64,000 nucleotides of DNA from Hydrogenophaga palleronii_A (GTDB taxonomy: Bacteria; Pseudomonadota; Gammaproteobacteria; Burkholderiales; Burkholderiaceae_C): contig NZ_JAVDWU010000003.1 in NCBI RefSeq assembly GCF_031457455.1, positions 186,001 through 250,000 of the forward strand. Direction: 5' to 3'. Position numbers and translations under genes: made by a program. Numbering within the stretch: position 1 is the first letter of the stretch; each line of letters opens with the position of its first letter. Shown here piece by piece: positions 36,475 through 45,405 of the stretch. Under the pieces are notes generated by a model. That model was given only the letters and a program-made list of their open reading frames with translations. It did no database searches and was not told the DNA's origin.

Positions 36475-36708
36475 ATGAAGCTAGACCCCGATCGAATCGA
36501 CCAAGCCGTCTTGGCGCTCCTCTTCCTTGGGCTGCATGAAGGCTCCAGAGCCTGGAAGTCTTTCGACTGGGGCTTTGAAACGAAACGGGCGCTGTACCAG
36601 GCCATGATTTGCCGCTTAGGTGACGATGGGATTCCGCGCGAGAACTGGGGTCTGGCCGGTGGTCAGGTTGGCTCCGAAGTCGATCCAGGCTATCAGGTCG
36701 AAAGGTAG
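36475..36708 (+). pseudogene. Chimeric remnant: DUF6429 N-terminus joined to tautomerase C-terminus
   Basis: A 77-codon open frame with a good ribosome binding site (TTAGGAGAAG before ATG 36475). Residues 1-32 (MKLDPDRIDQAVLALLFLG through WKSFDW) look like the start of small DUF6429 proteins. Residues 34-51 (FETKRALYQAMICRLGDD) and 53-77 (IPRENWGLAGG onward) look like two separated parts of tautomerase-family proteins, with about a dozen residues missing between them. The simplest reading is a deletion junction fusing two broken genes. Neither part is complete, so function is unlikely. The family matches are by eye. Confidence 0.5.
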
Positions 36709-36712
36709 CGAA

Positions 36713-36906
36713 GCGCCCTGCTCCGCTCTCGAGACAGCGCGGTGCGCGGGTGGGAATCAGGAAGACGCACAGCAGACGGTATTCGGAGGTTGACGGCGGG
36801 ACCAGCGCGCCGTCGGCATGGCGCAGCAACGCACGAAGCCGAGCCACCAGCTCGCCAGGCTCGAACGGCCCGAACGGCTTGCTGACGTAGTCAGCCGGAC
36901 CGATTT
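36713..36906 (-). pseudogene. OmpR-type response regulator remnant
   Basis: The minus strand from 36906 reads ADYVSKPFGPFEPGELVARL then RALLRHA, the conserved Lys-loop and helix 5 of a receiver domain, followed closely by STSEYRLLCVFL, the start of a PhoB/OmpR winged helix. After that the frame is lost, and a HPRTALSRER-like continuation appears in another frame. An in-frame stop lies just upstream of the segment. It is therefore a fragment with the first roughly 90 residues and the end of the DNA-binding domain missing. Confidence 0.55.
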
Positions 36907-36990
36907 AGAAGGGCAGGAGCCAGTCTGAAGAAGACGTTGGCCAAATCCGAGCCGAAGATCCCAACCTCGACGCGGATCCCGCCTCACCTC

Positions 36991-39294
36991 TCAGGCCACG
37001 TGCCTTCGAAGGTGAGTGGCGGTTTCACCCGTTCCGTTGGCGAGCATCGCGGCAACGGTTCCTGCGAACACGACACGGCCGCCCCGCTGGCCGGCCTCCG
37101 GACCCATGTCGATGACCCAGTCCGCCTGGGCGATCACGTCCAGCTGGTGTTCGATGACGATGAGCGTCGCGCCACGCTCGATGAGGCGGTCGAACAGCCG
37201 CAGCAGACGGTCGATGTCCGACAGGTGCAGGCCCGATGTCGGCTCGTCAAACACGTAAATGCGCCCGGACTGCGCCAGCTCTGTCGCCAGCTTCAGCCGT
37301 TGCCGTTCCCCTCCTGACAGGCTGGACAGCGGCTGACCGAGCGACAGGTAGGCCAGTCCGACTTCATCCAGCCGATCCAGCGCGGGCAGAATGTCCGGTT
37401 CATCGAAGAAAGCCCGTGCCTCGCCCACGCGCATCGCCAGGATCTCAGCGATGTTCTTGCCGCGCAGCCGATGTTGCAGCACTTCCTCGGTGAATCGGCG
37501 GCCGCGACATCGCTCGCAGACGCTGACGATGGGCTCCATGAAGGCTAGGTCCGTTTCCGTGGTGCCAAGGCCCTTGCAGACCGGGCAGGCACCGTCCGAG
37601 TTGGTGCTGAACAGCGAGGCACTGGCCGTGTTGGCTTGCGCAAAAAGCCGCCGAATCGGATCGAGGATGCCGGTGTAGGTCGCAGGGTTCGAGCGGCGCG
37701 ATCCGCCAATGGCACCTTGGTCGATGCACACCGTCTCCGGGTACGCGTGCACGAAGGCGCCATTGATCAAGCTGCTCTTTCCCGAGCCGGCCACACCGGT
37801 CACGGCTGTCATGACGCCCTGCGGAATGTCAACGCTCACGTCTTTCAGGTTGTGCAGGCTGACCTTGCGCAGCGGCAACCAGTCCGAGGCAGCCCGGGGG
37901 GCAGAGTTGACCCGCGCGGGACGCGAGAGACAACGACCCGTGGGCGTGTTGGCCCTACGCAGATCCGCCACGCTCCCCTGGAAGGTGATGGCTCCGCCCG
38001 CTTCGCCCGCCCCGGGACCGATGTCGATGACGTGGTCGGCCATCGCGATGACATCGGGATCGTGTTCCACCACCAGGACCGTGTTTCCCTTGTCCCGCAG
38101 GTGTCGCAACAGTGCGGCCAGCCGTGCGACGTCACGAGGGTGCAGTCCGACGCTGGGCTCATCGAAGATGTAGCTCATGTCGCTGAGGCTGCTGCCCAGG
38201 TGCCGGACCATCTTCACGCGCTGGGACTCGCCGCCCGACAAGCTTGTCGTCTCGCGCCCGAGGCTCAGATAGCCGAGCCCGATGTCGACCACCTGCTGCA
38301 GCCGGTGGGCAATCATCGGAACCAGGGATGCCGCCAGGGGCGCGTCCACTTCTTGCACGACTGGCAGCAGTTCGCCCACTTCCAAGACACACCAGTCCGC
38401 GATGTTCCGGCCGCTGATGCGACTGCTCAAGACTTTCTCGTTGAGCCGCGCTCCCTGACACTGCGGGCAGGGCCCGGCGGTGACCAGCCAATCCCATTCC
38501 GCGCGGTTCAGACCCTTGATGTCGTCGAGGTTGCGGCGCAGAAAGTTGCGCCGGATGCGCGGCAGCACACCCTCGTAGCGGCTCGTGGGCGGCCAGCCCG
38601 GGCCGGGCTGCTCAATCGGCACATCCTCGGCATGGAGCAGCGTGTGCCACTCATCCTTGCTGAAGTCCTTCAATGGCTTGTCGTTGTCGAAGAGGCCGCT
38701 GTGCACGTAGCGCTTCCAGCGATAACCACCGACCGCAAACGCGCTGAAACGGATGGCCCCCTGGTTCAGCGACAACTCGCGATCGAACAGCCGATCCAGG
38801 TCGACGGTGTCGACCTTGCCCAGCCCCTCGCATTGCAAGCACATGCCGTCGGGATGGTTGAACGAGAAGATGTTGGAGTAGCCCACGAAAGGCTGCCCGA
38901 TCCGCGAGAAGAGCAGGCGGATCAGCGCCAGGATGTCGGTCGCCGTACCGACCGTCGAGCGTGCGTTCCCGCCCAAGCGGCGTTGATCGACAACGATGGC
39001 GGCGCAGAGGTTCTGCAGCGAATCCGCGTCTGGCTGCGGATGGTGAGGCAATCGATGCCGCACGAAGGTGGAAAAGGTTTCATTCAGCTGGCGCTGGGAC
39101 TCGGCTGCAATGGTGTCGAACACGAGCGACGACTTTCCGGAACCAGACACCCCGGTGAACACGGTGACTCGCTTCTTCGGAATGTCGACACTGACATTGC
39201 GCAGGTTGTTTTCCCGCGCGCCCACGATGCGGATGACATTTGTCGAAACAGGCGGAAGATTTGTCGTTGAAGGACTTCTTGATGTCATATCCAT
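36991..39294 (-). CDS. UvrA paralogue (stand-alone excinuclease ABC subunit A-like)
   Basis: About 767 residues, shorter than housekeeping UvrA (about 940). It has two ATPase modules: Walker A TGVSGSGKSSL near residues 46-56 and GVAGSGKSSL later, with signatures SLSGGESQRVKM and SLSGGERQRLKL. Zinc-type Cys pairs are CLQCEGLG, CPQCQGA, CPVCKGLG and CERCRGR. The shorter length fits class II UvrA/DrrC-like proteins linked to drug or DNA-damage tolerance. ATG 39294 (or 39288) is chosen; the open extension to 39441 lacks homology-like sequence. It sits beside gene remnants, so it may have been acquired. Confidence 0.85.
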   Translation of the reverse strand: MDMTSRSPSTTNLPPVSTNVIRIVGARENNLRNVSVDIPKKRVTVFTGVSGSGKSSLVFDTIAAESQRQLNETFSTFVRHRLPHHPQPDADSLQNLCAAIVVDQRRLGGNARSTVGTATDILALIRLLFSRIGQPFVGYSNIFSFNHPDGMCLQCEGLGKVDTVDLDRLFDRELSLNQGAIRFSAFAVGGYRWKRYVHSGLFDNDKPLKDFSKDEWHTLLHAEDVPIEQPGPGWPPTSRYEGVLPRIRRNFLRRNLDDIKGLNRAEWDWLVTAGPCPQCQGARLNEKVLSSRISGRNIADWCVLEVGELLPVVQEVDAPLAASLVPMIAHRLQQVVDIGLGYLSLGRETTSLSGGESQRVKMVRHLGSSLSDMSYIFDEPSVGLHPRDVARLAALLRHLRDKGNTVLVVEHDPDVIAMADHVIDIGPGAGEAGGAITFQGSVADLRRANTPTGRCLSRPARVNSAPRAASDWLPLRKVSLHNLKDVSVDIPQGVMTAVTGVAGSGKSSLINGAFVHAYPETVCIDQGAIGGSRRSNPATYTGILDPIRRLFAQANTASASLFSTNSDGACPVCKGLGTTETDLAFMEPIVSVCERCRGRRFTEEVLQHRLRGKNIAEILAMRVGEARAFFDEPDILPALDRLDEVGLAYLSLGQPLSSLSGGERQRLKLATELAQSGRIYVFDEPTSGLHLSDIDRLLRLFDRLIERGATLIVIEHQLDVIAQADWVIDMGPEAGQRGGRVVFAGTVAAMLANGTGETATHLRRHVA

Positions 39295-39528
39295 TCTTGG
39301 CAATCCGCGTTCCTGCCGATAGCGGGTTTTGCGACTCCGTGACGCCAAGTGGGCTTGCTTTCTACGCCGTGTGCAAAGCGGGGCATCTTCTTCGAGTCGC
39401 GTGTCCTCATCTCCATTTCTTAAGTGTGCAATGGTAAGCAAGGCCTTGTCCTACAGCATGGCTCGGCTTGCCGGGCCACGATGGACGCCATCACCATTCT
39501 GCGTGGTGACAATCCCAAGGAGCAACAT

Positions 39529-39981
39529 ATGAAATCGACCTGGATTCTGGTGGCCGACGAGGCCATTGCACGCATCCTGGAACGGCCCCGCAAACCGGGC
39601 GCCGCGTTGGTGCCGGTAGAAGAACTCACTGACCCTGACGCGCATGCAAATGAATCCGACATGCACCGCGGTCCACATGGCAGGCGTGCTGGCGGAGGCG
39701 GAGGCGGCAACGCAACCGTTTCAGCGAGCGACTCCGAACGCCACCAGCGCGCACAGCTGTTTGCCTCGCGCATCGCACAACGGCTACTGGTGTCTCGGCG
39801 TGAAAAGCGCTTCGACAATCTGTACCTTGTGGCCGCGCCACGACTGCTGGGCTACCTGCGGGCGGAGCTTCACAGCGAGGTGTCCGGCGTGGTGGTCGAG
39901 AGTCTGGACAAGGATCTCATTCACGAAAGCAACGCCGACCTCGCGCAGCGCCTTTTTCCACCAGAGCGCGCGAGAGCCTGA
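39529..39981 (+). CDS. Host attachment protein family (PF10116-like)
   Basis: A 150-residue protein. MKSTWILVADEAIARILE at the start, a Gly/His-rich linker in the middle (about residues 50-65) and RRFDNLYLVAAPRLLGYLR-like C-terminal sequence match the family first named for Agrobacterium attachment to plant cells. The fold resembles a release-factor-like domain and the real function is unclear. AAGGAG at 39517-39522 supports ATG 39529 over the longer open frame. The name does not imply phage origin. Confidence 0.8.
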   Translation: MKSTWILVADEAIARILERPRKPGAALVPVEELTDPDAHANESDMHRGPHGRRAGGGGGGNATVSASDSERHQRAQLFASRIAQRLLVSRREKRFDNLYLVAAPRLLGYLRAELHSEVSGVVVESLDKDLIHESNADLAQRLFPPERARA

Positions 39982-40038
39982 CGCCCACCAACGGAGCGGG
40001 CCGCGAGACCTTGACCTGTAGCCGGAAGAGTCTCGCGT

Positions 40039-41493
40039 TCAGAACGGATAGTGCCGCGGCGTGGTCTGCAGGGTGACCCATCGCAGCTCGGTGAACTCGG
40101 CAATGCCGGCCTTGCCACCGAAGCGACCGATGCCACTGCCCTTGACGCCGCCGAAGGGCATCTGGGCTTCGTCGTGCACCGTGGGGCCGTTCACGTGGCA
40201 GATGCCGGAATCGATCTTGCGCGCCACGTTGAAGGCGCGCGCAATATCGCCACCGAACACGGCGGACGACAGGCCGTACTCGTTGTCGTTGGCGCAGGCA
40301 ATGGCTTCTTCCACGCCGTTCACGCGCACCACGCACTTCACCGGGCCGAAGGTTTCTTCGTGGTAGATGCGCATGGCGGGTGTCACATGGTCGAGCACGG
40401 TGGCGGGCATGAGGGTGGTGTCGGCCTTGCCGCCGCACACCAGCTTGGCGCCTTTGGCCAGCGCGTCGTCAATGAGTTCGTTGCAGTGGTGCACGGTTCC
40501 CATGCCGATCACCGAGCCCAGCACCACGGGCTCAGGTTTGCGCGGGTCGCCCACGGGCAGCGCCTTGGCCTTGTCGCTGAACTTCTTCACGAATTCATCG
40601 GCGATTTTCTGGTCCACGATGATGCGCTCGGTACTCATGCAGATCTGGCCGCTGTTGGCAAACGCTCCGAAGGCCGCGCCGTTCACGGCATCTTCGATGT
40701 TGGCGTCGTCCAGCACCACCAGCGGCGCCTTGCCGCCCAGTTCCAGTACCACGGGCTTCAGGTACTTGGCACAGGTCATGGCAATGATCTTGCCGATCTT
40801 GGTGGAACCGGTGAAGTTCACGCGACGCACTGCTGGGTGGGCCACCATGGCTTCGACCACCGCGCCCGCATCGGCCGGCGCATTGGTGATGTAGTTCACC
40901 ACACCGGGCGGGAAGCCGGCATCCTGAAACGCGTCGATGATGAGCTGATGGGTGCGCGGGCAGTTTTCACTGCCCTTGAGGATCACCGTGTTGCCACAGG
41001 CCAGCGGCACGCAGATGGCGCGCACGCCGAGGATGATGGGCGCGTTCCAGGGTGCGATGCCCAGCACCACGCCAGCCGGCTGGCGCACGCCCATGGCCAG
41101 CGAGCCGGGCACGTCGGACGGGATCACCTCGCCCGCCACCTGAGTGGTGAGCGATGCCGCTTCGCGGATCATGCCGGCGGCCAGGAACACGTTGAAGCCG
41201 CCCCACATGCCGGTGGCGCCGGTCTCTGCCGACACGGCTTCAATGAAAGCCGGCGTCTTGGCTTCGAGCGCATCGGCGGCCTTGAGCAGCAGTGCGCGGC
41301 GTTCGCCGGGGCCGGTTTCACTCCAAGTCTTGAAGGCTTCGGCGGCGGCTTCCACCGCCATCACCGCGTCAGCGGGCGAGGCGGCCGGGGCGCGTGTGGC
41401 CACACTGCCGTCGAGCGGGTTGCGGCGTTCAAAAGTGGCGCCTTTTTCGGCGGTGACTTTGAGGCCGTTGATGAGCATGGACATGTCGGACAT
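40039..41493 (-). CDS. Aldehyde dehydrogenase, salicylaldehyde/vanillin dehydrogenase-like
   Basis: A 484-residue ALDH with IAPWNAPIILG, the general base Glu in LELGGKAP, the catalytic Cys in NSGQICMST and a C-terminal PFGGVKGSG. The pattern matches aromatic aldehyde dehydrogenases such as NahF/DoxF. It is the last gene of the second Liv operon (23 bases after the LivF-like gene), with AGGAGAA before ATG 41493. It probably oxidises an aldehyde derived from the imported compound; an aromatic substrate is inferred. Confidence 0.87.
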   Translation of the reverse strand: MSDMSMLINGLKVTAEKGATFERRNPLDGSVATRAPAASPADAVMAVEAAAEAFKTWSETGPGERRALLLKAADALEAKTPAFIEAVSAETGATGMWGGFNVFLAAGMIREAASLTTQVAGEVIPSDVPGSLAMGVRQPAGVVLGIAPWNAPIILGVRAICVPLACGNTVILKGSENCPRTHQLIIDAFQDAGFPPGVVNYITNAPADAGAVVEAMVAHPAVRRVNFTGSTKIGKIIAMTCAKYLKPVVLELGGKAPLVVLDDANIEDAVNGAAFGAFANSGQICMSTERIIVDQKIADEFVKKFSDKAKALPVGDPRKPEPVVLGSVIGMGTVHHCNELIDDALAKGAKLVCGGKADTTLMPATVLDHVTPAMRIYHEETFGPVKCVVRVNGVEEAIACANDNEYGLSSAVFGGDIARAFNVARKIDSGICHVNGPTVHDEAQMPFGGVKGSGIGRFGGKAGIAEFTELRWVTLQTTPRHYPF

Positions 41494-41516
41494 GGGGTTC
41501 TCCTAAGTAAACAACT

Positions 41517-42341
41517 TCACGGTGTCAGGGAGGTGGCCACGGCCTTGCGGCGCTGCACCGCATCGGCCGCACTGGTGGTGCCGGTGGCGGGGTCTTTGTC
41601 TGCGCCCAGGTAGGCCTCGCGGATCACGGTGGAGCGCGCGAGCAGCTTCGCCGGCCCATTGGCCACCAGGGTGCCGCGTTCCATCACGTAGCCCCGGTCT
41701 GCCACGGCCAGCGCCTTCTTCACGTTCTGTTCCACCATCAACACGGTGGTGCCCGCGTCGGCAATGCGGCGCACGATGGTGAGCAGCTCGTCGACCATCT
41801 TCGGCGCCAGGCCCAGCGAAGGTTCGTCGAGCATGAGCAGGCGCGGCGCGCACATCATGGCGCGGGCCACGGCCACCATCTGCTGCTCGCCGCCGCTCAT
41901 GGTGCCGGCGAGTTGCGTGGCACGCTCCTTGAGCTTGGGAAAGTCCACAAAGGCTTGCGCCAGGCGCTCGGCGCGTTGGGCCTTGGGCACCAGCCAGCCG
42001 CCGAGTTCCAGGTTTTCGGTCACCGTCATCTGCGGGAACAGCTGGCGGCCTTCCGGCACCAGCGCCACGCCGGCCTGCACGATCTCGTGGGTCTTCTCGG
42101 GCATCTCCTGGCCATCGAGCAGCACCGTGCCGCCGCGCGGGATCAGGCCGTTGAGGGCCTTGAGCAGCGTGGTCTTGCCCGCGCCATTCGGGCCCAGCAC
42201 CACGGTCAGGCCGGGCTGGATCTCGAGCTTGAGGTCGCGCAGCACCAGAAAGGCGCCATAGCCGGCTGAGAGGCCGTTCACCTTCAGGCGCGCGCGCCCG
42301 CCGCCGCCGAGTTCGAAGGGGCTTGGGCGGTACCACATCAT
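41517..42341 (-). CDS. livF: Liv-type ABC transporter ATP-binding protein (LivF-like), second system
   Basis: A 274-residue ATPase with Walker A GPNGAGKTT, signature MSGGEQQMVAVARAM and Walker B LLMLDEPSLGLAP. It carries about 18 extra N-terminal residues (MMWYRPSPFELGGGGRA) and a longer C-terminal tail than the first system's LivF. The start ATG 42341 overlaps the LivG-like stop (ATGA); ATG 42338 is possible. Confidence 0.9.
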   Translation of the reverse strand: MMWYRPSPFELGGGGRARLKVNGLSAGYGAFLVLRDLKLEIQPGLTVVLGPNGAGKTTLLKALNGLIPRGGTVLLDGQEMPEKTHEIVQAGVALVPEGRQLFPQMTVTENLELGGWLVPKAQRAERLAQAFVDFPKLKERATQLAGTMSGGEQQMVAVARAMMCAPRLLMLDEPSLGLAPKMVDELLTIVRRIADAGTTVLMVEQNVKKALAVADRGYVMERGTLVANGPAKLLARSTVIREAYLGADKDPATGTTSAADAVQRRKAVATSLTP

Positions 42342-43144
42342 GCGGAGGCCTCCTCGACAACATGTTCGGTGGAGGGCTCGTTCATTTCGTCACCCAGGTA
42401 GGCCTCGATCACCTCGGCATTGCGCACCACCTCGGCGGGCGTGCCGTCCGCAATCTTCTTGCCCTGGTACAGCACGATCACCCGTTCCACGTGGCGCAGC
42501 AATGTGGTCACGGCATGTTCGATCCACACCACCGTGAGGTCCAGTTCGTCGCGCAGGCGGCGGATCAGGCGCGCCATTTCCTCCACCTCGTTTTCGGTGA
42601 GACCGGCGGCCACTTCGTCGAGCAACAACATGCGCGGGCGGGTGGCCAGCGCCATGCCGATTTCCAGCAGGCGTTGTTGTGAAGGTGTGATGGCTGCGGC
42701 CGGCAGATCGGCCTGGTCGCGCAGGCCGATCAAGCCCAGGATGCTTTCGGGGGTGCGCAGCACCCAGGGCACGGTCGTCTCTTCACCCCACCAGATGTAT
42801 TTGCGTGGCCGGCGGCCAGCGAACTTCAGGCCGAAGGCGATGTTGTCACGCACCAGCATGTCGGGAAACGTGCGCGGGGTCTGGAAAGTACGCGCCAGGC
42901 CATGGGCCGCAAAGCGGTGCGGGCCTTTGCCACTGAGTTCGCGGCCTTGCACCTTGAGCGCGCCGCTGGTGGGTTGGGTGACGCCGGAGATGGCATTGAA
43001 GAAGGTGGTCTTGCCCGCGCCATTGGGGCCGATGATGCCGACGAGTTCGCCAGGCATGAAGGTCGCGCTGACGCTGTCAACGGCCACCAGGCCGCCGAAG
43101 CGCACGGTGATGTCCTTGGCATCCAGAAGTGGTAGCAGTGCCAT
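42338..43144 (-). CDS. livG: Liv-type ABC transporter ATP-binding protein (LivG-like), second system
   Basis: A 268-residue ATPase with Walker A GPNGAGKTTFFNA, a signature variant ITPSQQRLLEIG in place of LSGGQ, and Walker B MLLLDEVAAGLT. It has an insertion (GRRPRKYIWWGEETTVPW) typical of some aromatic-acid importers. ATG 43144 is preferred to 43174, since GAAGGGG lies about 8 bases upstream and the domain starts there. Confidence 0.87.
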   Translation of the reverse strand: MALLPLLDAKDITVRFGGLVAVDSVSATFMPGELVGIIGPNGAGKTTFFNAISGVTQPTSGALKVQGRELSGKGPHRFAAHGLARTFQTPRTFPDMLVRDNIAFGLKFAGRRPRKYIWWGEETTVPWVLRTPESILGLIGLRDQADLPAAAITPSQQRLLEIGMALATRPRMLLLDEVAAGLTENEVEEMARLIRRLRDELDLTVVWIEHAVTTLLRHVERVIVLYQGKKIADGTPAEVVRNAEVIEAYLGDEMNEPSTEHVVEEASA

Positions 43145-43209
43145 GTCAGCAACCCCTTCCGTTTGGGAATACACAGTCCGGCACGCAGAGGCCCCATCCA
43201 GGGATGCCG

Positions 43210-43278
43210 AGGAACCGGCTTTGCCGGGCCTCTGGCATCGCCCCCTTGAGGGGGTCGCGCGAAGCGCGGCGGGGGTGT
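43210..43278. repeat. Intergenic palindromic repeat, copy d
   Basis: Core GGAACCGGCTTTGCCGGGCC, then CCCCCTTGAGGGGG and GCGCGAAGCGCGGCGGGGGTG. It lies between the LivM-like stop and the LivG-like start and fills half of the 137-bp gap. Confidence 0.87.
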
Positions 43279-43281
43279 TTC

Positions 43282-44310
43282 TTAGAACACATCACGGCGC
43301 TCCCTCAGGCTCTTTTCCCGCTGCTTGTGGCGCTTGGCCTCACCACTCAGGTCATCCCGCGTCTCCTGCCACCACAGCTTGGCACCATCGCGCCAGCCCC
43401 GGAAGGTCTCGGTGCGCAGCGAGGCCAGGCCGCCCGGCAGGTACAGCACCGACAAGATCAGCAGCAGGCCGAGCGACATCATGTAGATCTGCGGCACCTG
43501 CAGGCGCAGGGTCTCGGCCAGCACGCTGAAGACGATGGCCGCGATCAGGGGCCCCCACAGCGTGGCCGCGCCGCCGATGAGCGCGATCAGCACGGTCTGG
43601 AAACCGATGAAGGGGTTGAACACGGTGTGCGGGTCGATGTAGGTCCAGCGCACGCTCATGGCCGCGCCCACCGCACCGGCCACCGCCGCCGTGAGCGCGA
43701 AGCCGGCCACCTTCACCCAGCGCGTGTTCACACCCAGGGTCTGGGCACGCTGTTCGTCGGCCCCGATGCCGAGCATGGCCAGACCAAAACGCGTGCGCCG
43801 GATCGCGATGGACAGTGCCACCGTGATCACGGCCAGCGCCAGCACGGTGAAGTAAATGGTGTCGCGCTCGGGCACCACCATGAGCACGCGGCCCACGGTG
43901 CCGGTCACACTTTTTTCGAAGTAGCTGATGGCATGGCGGATGAGTTCGGTCATGCCGAAGGTGAGCACCGCGAAATAGGTGCCACGCAGGTGCAGCACGG
44001 CCGCGCCCATCACCACCGCCACGGCCGCTGCAATCAAGGAACCCAGCGCAATCGCCTGCACCCAGGACAGCTGTTCCAGCAGGATGGCGCTGGTGTAGGC
44101 GCCGATGCCAAAGAAGGCCGAGGTGGCCAGCGACAGGTAGCGCGTGGTGCCGCAGAACAGCGCCCAGCTGGACGAGAGCGCGATGTACATCAGGCAGGTG
44201 AGCGCCATGGACACGGCGAACTCGCTGGCAAAGCCAGGCAGCGCAATGGCCCAGCCGGTGAGGCCGAAGAGCACCAGCAGGTCGCGGATGAGGAACTGTC
44301 TTGAGTTCAT
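43282..44310 (-). CDS. livM: Liv-type ABC transporter permease (LivM-like), second system
   Basis: A 342-residue inner-membrane permease. The ALFCGTTRYLSLATSAFFG region corresponds to the LivM GYGGxxSLG segment in altered form, and LGIGADEQRAQTLGVNT is the ATPase-contact loop. The C-terminus is charged and extends past the membrane part (about 40 residues rich in Arg, Lys and Glu). Confidence 0.87.
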   Translation of the reverse strand: MNSRQFLIRDLLVLFGLTGWAIALPGFASEFAVSMALTCLMYIALSSSWALFCGTTRYLSLATSAFFGIGAYTSAILLEQLSWVQAIALGSLIAAAVAVVMGAAVLHLRGTYFAVLTFGMTELIRHAISYFEKSVTGTVGRVLMVVPERDTIYFTVLALAVITVALSIAIRRTRFGLAMLGIGADEQRAQTLGVNTRWVKVAGFALTAAVAGAVGAAMSVRWTYIDPHTVFNPFIGFQTVLIALIGGAATLWGPLIAAIVFSVLAETLRLQVPQIYMMSLGLLLILSVLYLPGGLASLRTETFRGWRDGAKLWWQETRDDLSGEAKRHKQREKSLRERRDVF

Positions 44311-44321
44311 GAAAGGTCAGT

Positions 44322-44398
44322 CTCGCCGGGCCGCCCCAAGGGGCTGACAGCCCCCACGGGGGGCAGCGAAGTACACGTAGTGACGAGCGTGGGGGTCA
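44322..44398. repeat. Intergenic palindromic repeat, copy e (degenerate)
   Basis: A weaker copy: CGCCGGGCCGCCCCAAGGGGC, then CCCCCACGGGGGG and a GCGTGGGGGT tail. It occupies the gap between the LivH-like stop and the LivM-like start. Confidence 0.65.
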
Positions 44399-45298
44399 TG
44401 CTTTTCTTGACTTGCGGGAAAACAGTCCTTCGGGCCGCAACAACAGCACGCTGATGAAGACCACGTAGCTCAACAAGGCCTTGAGCGAGGGATTGGTGAA
44501 GTGCATGCCCAGGGCTTCGATCACGCCCAGCAGCAGACCACCGGCCAGCGCACCACCCATGCTGCCGAAGCCGCCCAGGGTGATCACGATGAGCGCGGTG
44601 ATGGTGTAGGGCTCGCCCATCGATGGCGAGATGGTGTAGGCCATCGAGATCAGGCAACCGGCCACACCGGAGAGCCCCAGGCCGATGCCGAACATCAGCG
44701 GGTGCAGCTGCCGCGTGTTGATGCCCATGAGCTGTGCGCCGGTGGGCGACTGCATGAGCGCGCGCACCCCCTTGCCCAGCAGCGTGGTGCGCAGCAGCAC
44801 GATGAGCGCGCCCGAGAACAGCAGCGCCAGCGCAAACACCAGCAGCTTGTTGCCGGCAAACTGGGCCTCGCCGCCCGGCAACGGAATCTGTACCGGCTCG
44901 GTCAGAAAGTCGTAGCCACGCAGGTCGCCGCCCCACATCCACGAAGCGAAGTTCTGCACCAGAAACATGAGGCCGAAGGCCACCATGAGGCCGCGCGCTT
45001 CAAAGATGTCGATGTTGGGCGAGGTGGCGGTAAGACGCCGGAAACACAGCCGATGCACCACCCAGCCCAGCACGAACAACATGCCGAACGACACCGGCAC
45101 CATGAACAACGGGTTCAACCCCAGCGATGTCTGCGCCATCCAGGTAAGGTAAGCCCCCACCATGAGGAACTCGCCATGCGCAATGTTGAGGATGCGCATC
45201 AGCCCGTACTGCAGGTTCAGCCCGAGCGCGACGAGCGCGTAGATGCCACCGGTGATGAGACCGGAGGCGAGGAGTTCGAGCCAGGCAGAAAAGGACAT
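44396..45298 (-). CDS. livH: Liv-type ABC transporter permease (LivH-like), second system
   Basis: A 300-residue inner-membrane permease. GLITGGIYALVALGLNLQYG and ILNIAHGEFLMVGAY are the standard LivH opening. ATG 45298 is the first start in the domain. Repeats flank it on both sides. Confidence 0.9.
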   Translation of the reverse strand: MSFSAWLELLASGLITGGIYALVALGLNLQYGLMRILNIAHGEFLMVGAYLTWMAQTSLGLNPLFMVPVSFGMLFVLGWVVHRLCFRRLTATSPNIDIFEARGLMVAFGLMFLVQNFASWMWGGDLRGYDFLTEPVQIPLPGGEAQFAGNKLLVFALALLFSGALIVLLRTTLLGKGVRALMQSPTGAQLMGINTRQLHPLMFGIGLGLSGVAGCLISMAYTISPSMGEPYTITALIVITLGGFGSMGGALAGGLLLGVIEALGMHFTNPSLKALLSYVVFISVLLLRPEGLFSRKSRKA

Positions 45299-45328
45299 AC
45301 GAGTGAGGGGAAGTTATCCAGGAGCGCG

Positions 45329-45402
45329 GCGGAACCGGCTTTGCCGGGCCGCACGCGCTGCCCCCTTGAGGGGGTGGCGGCCGTCAGGCCGACGCGGGGG
45401 TG
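45329..45402. repeat. Intergenic palindromic repeat, copy f
   Basis: Core GGAACCGGCTTTGCCGGGCC, then CCCCCTTGAGGGGG and the tail GACGCGGGGGTGGG. It fills the gap between the binding-protein stop and the LivH-like start. Confidence 0.87.
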
Positions 45403-45405
45403 GGC

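Noticed and set aside
36401..36847. 148-codon minus-strand open frame as a real gene
   Set aside because: Its first part is the response-regulator remnant and the rest is antisense to the chimeric frame; it is not a complete protein of any family I recognise.
39424..39981. Host attachment protein as evidence of a prophage
   Set aside because: The family name comes from bacterial attachment to host cells; no capsid, tail, integrase or lysis gene is nearby.
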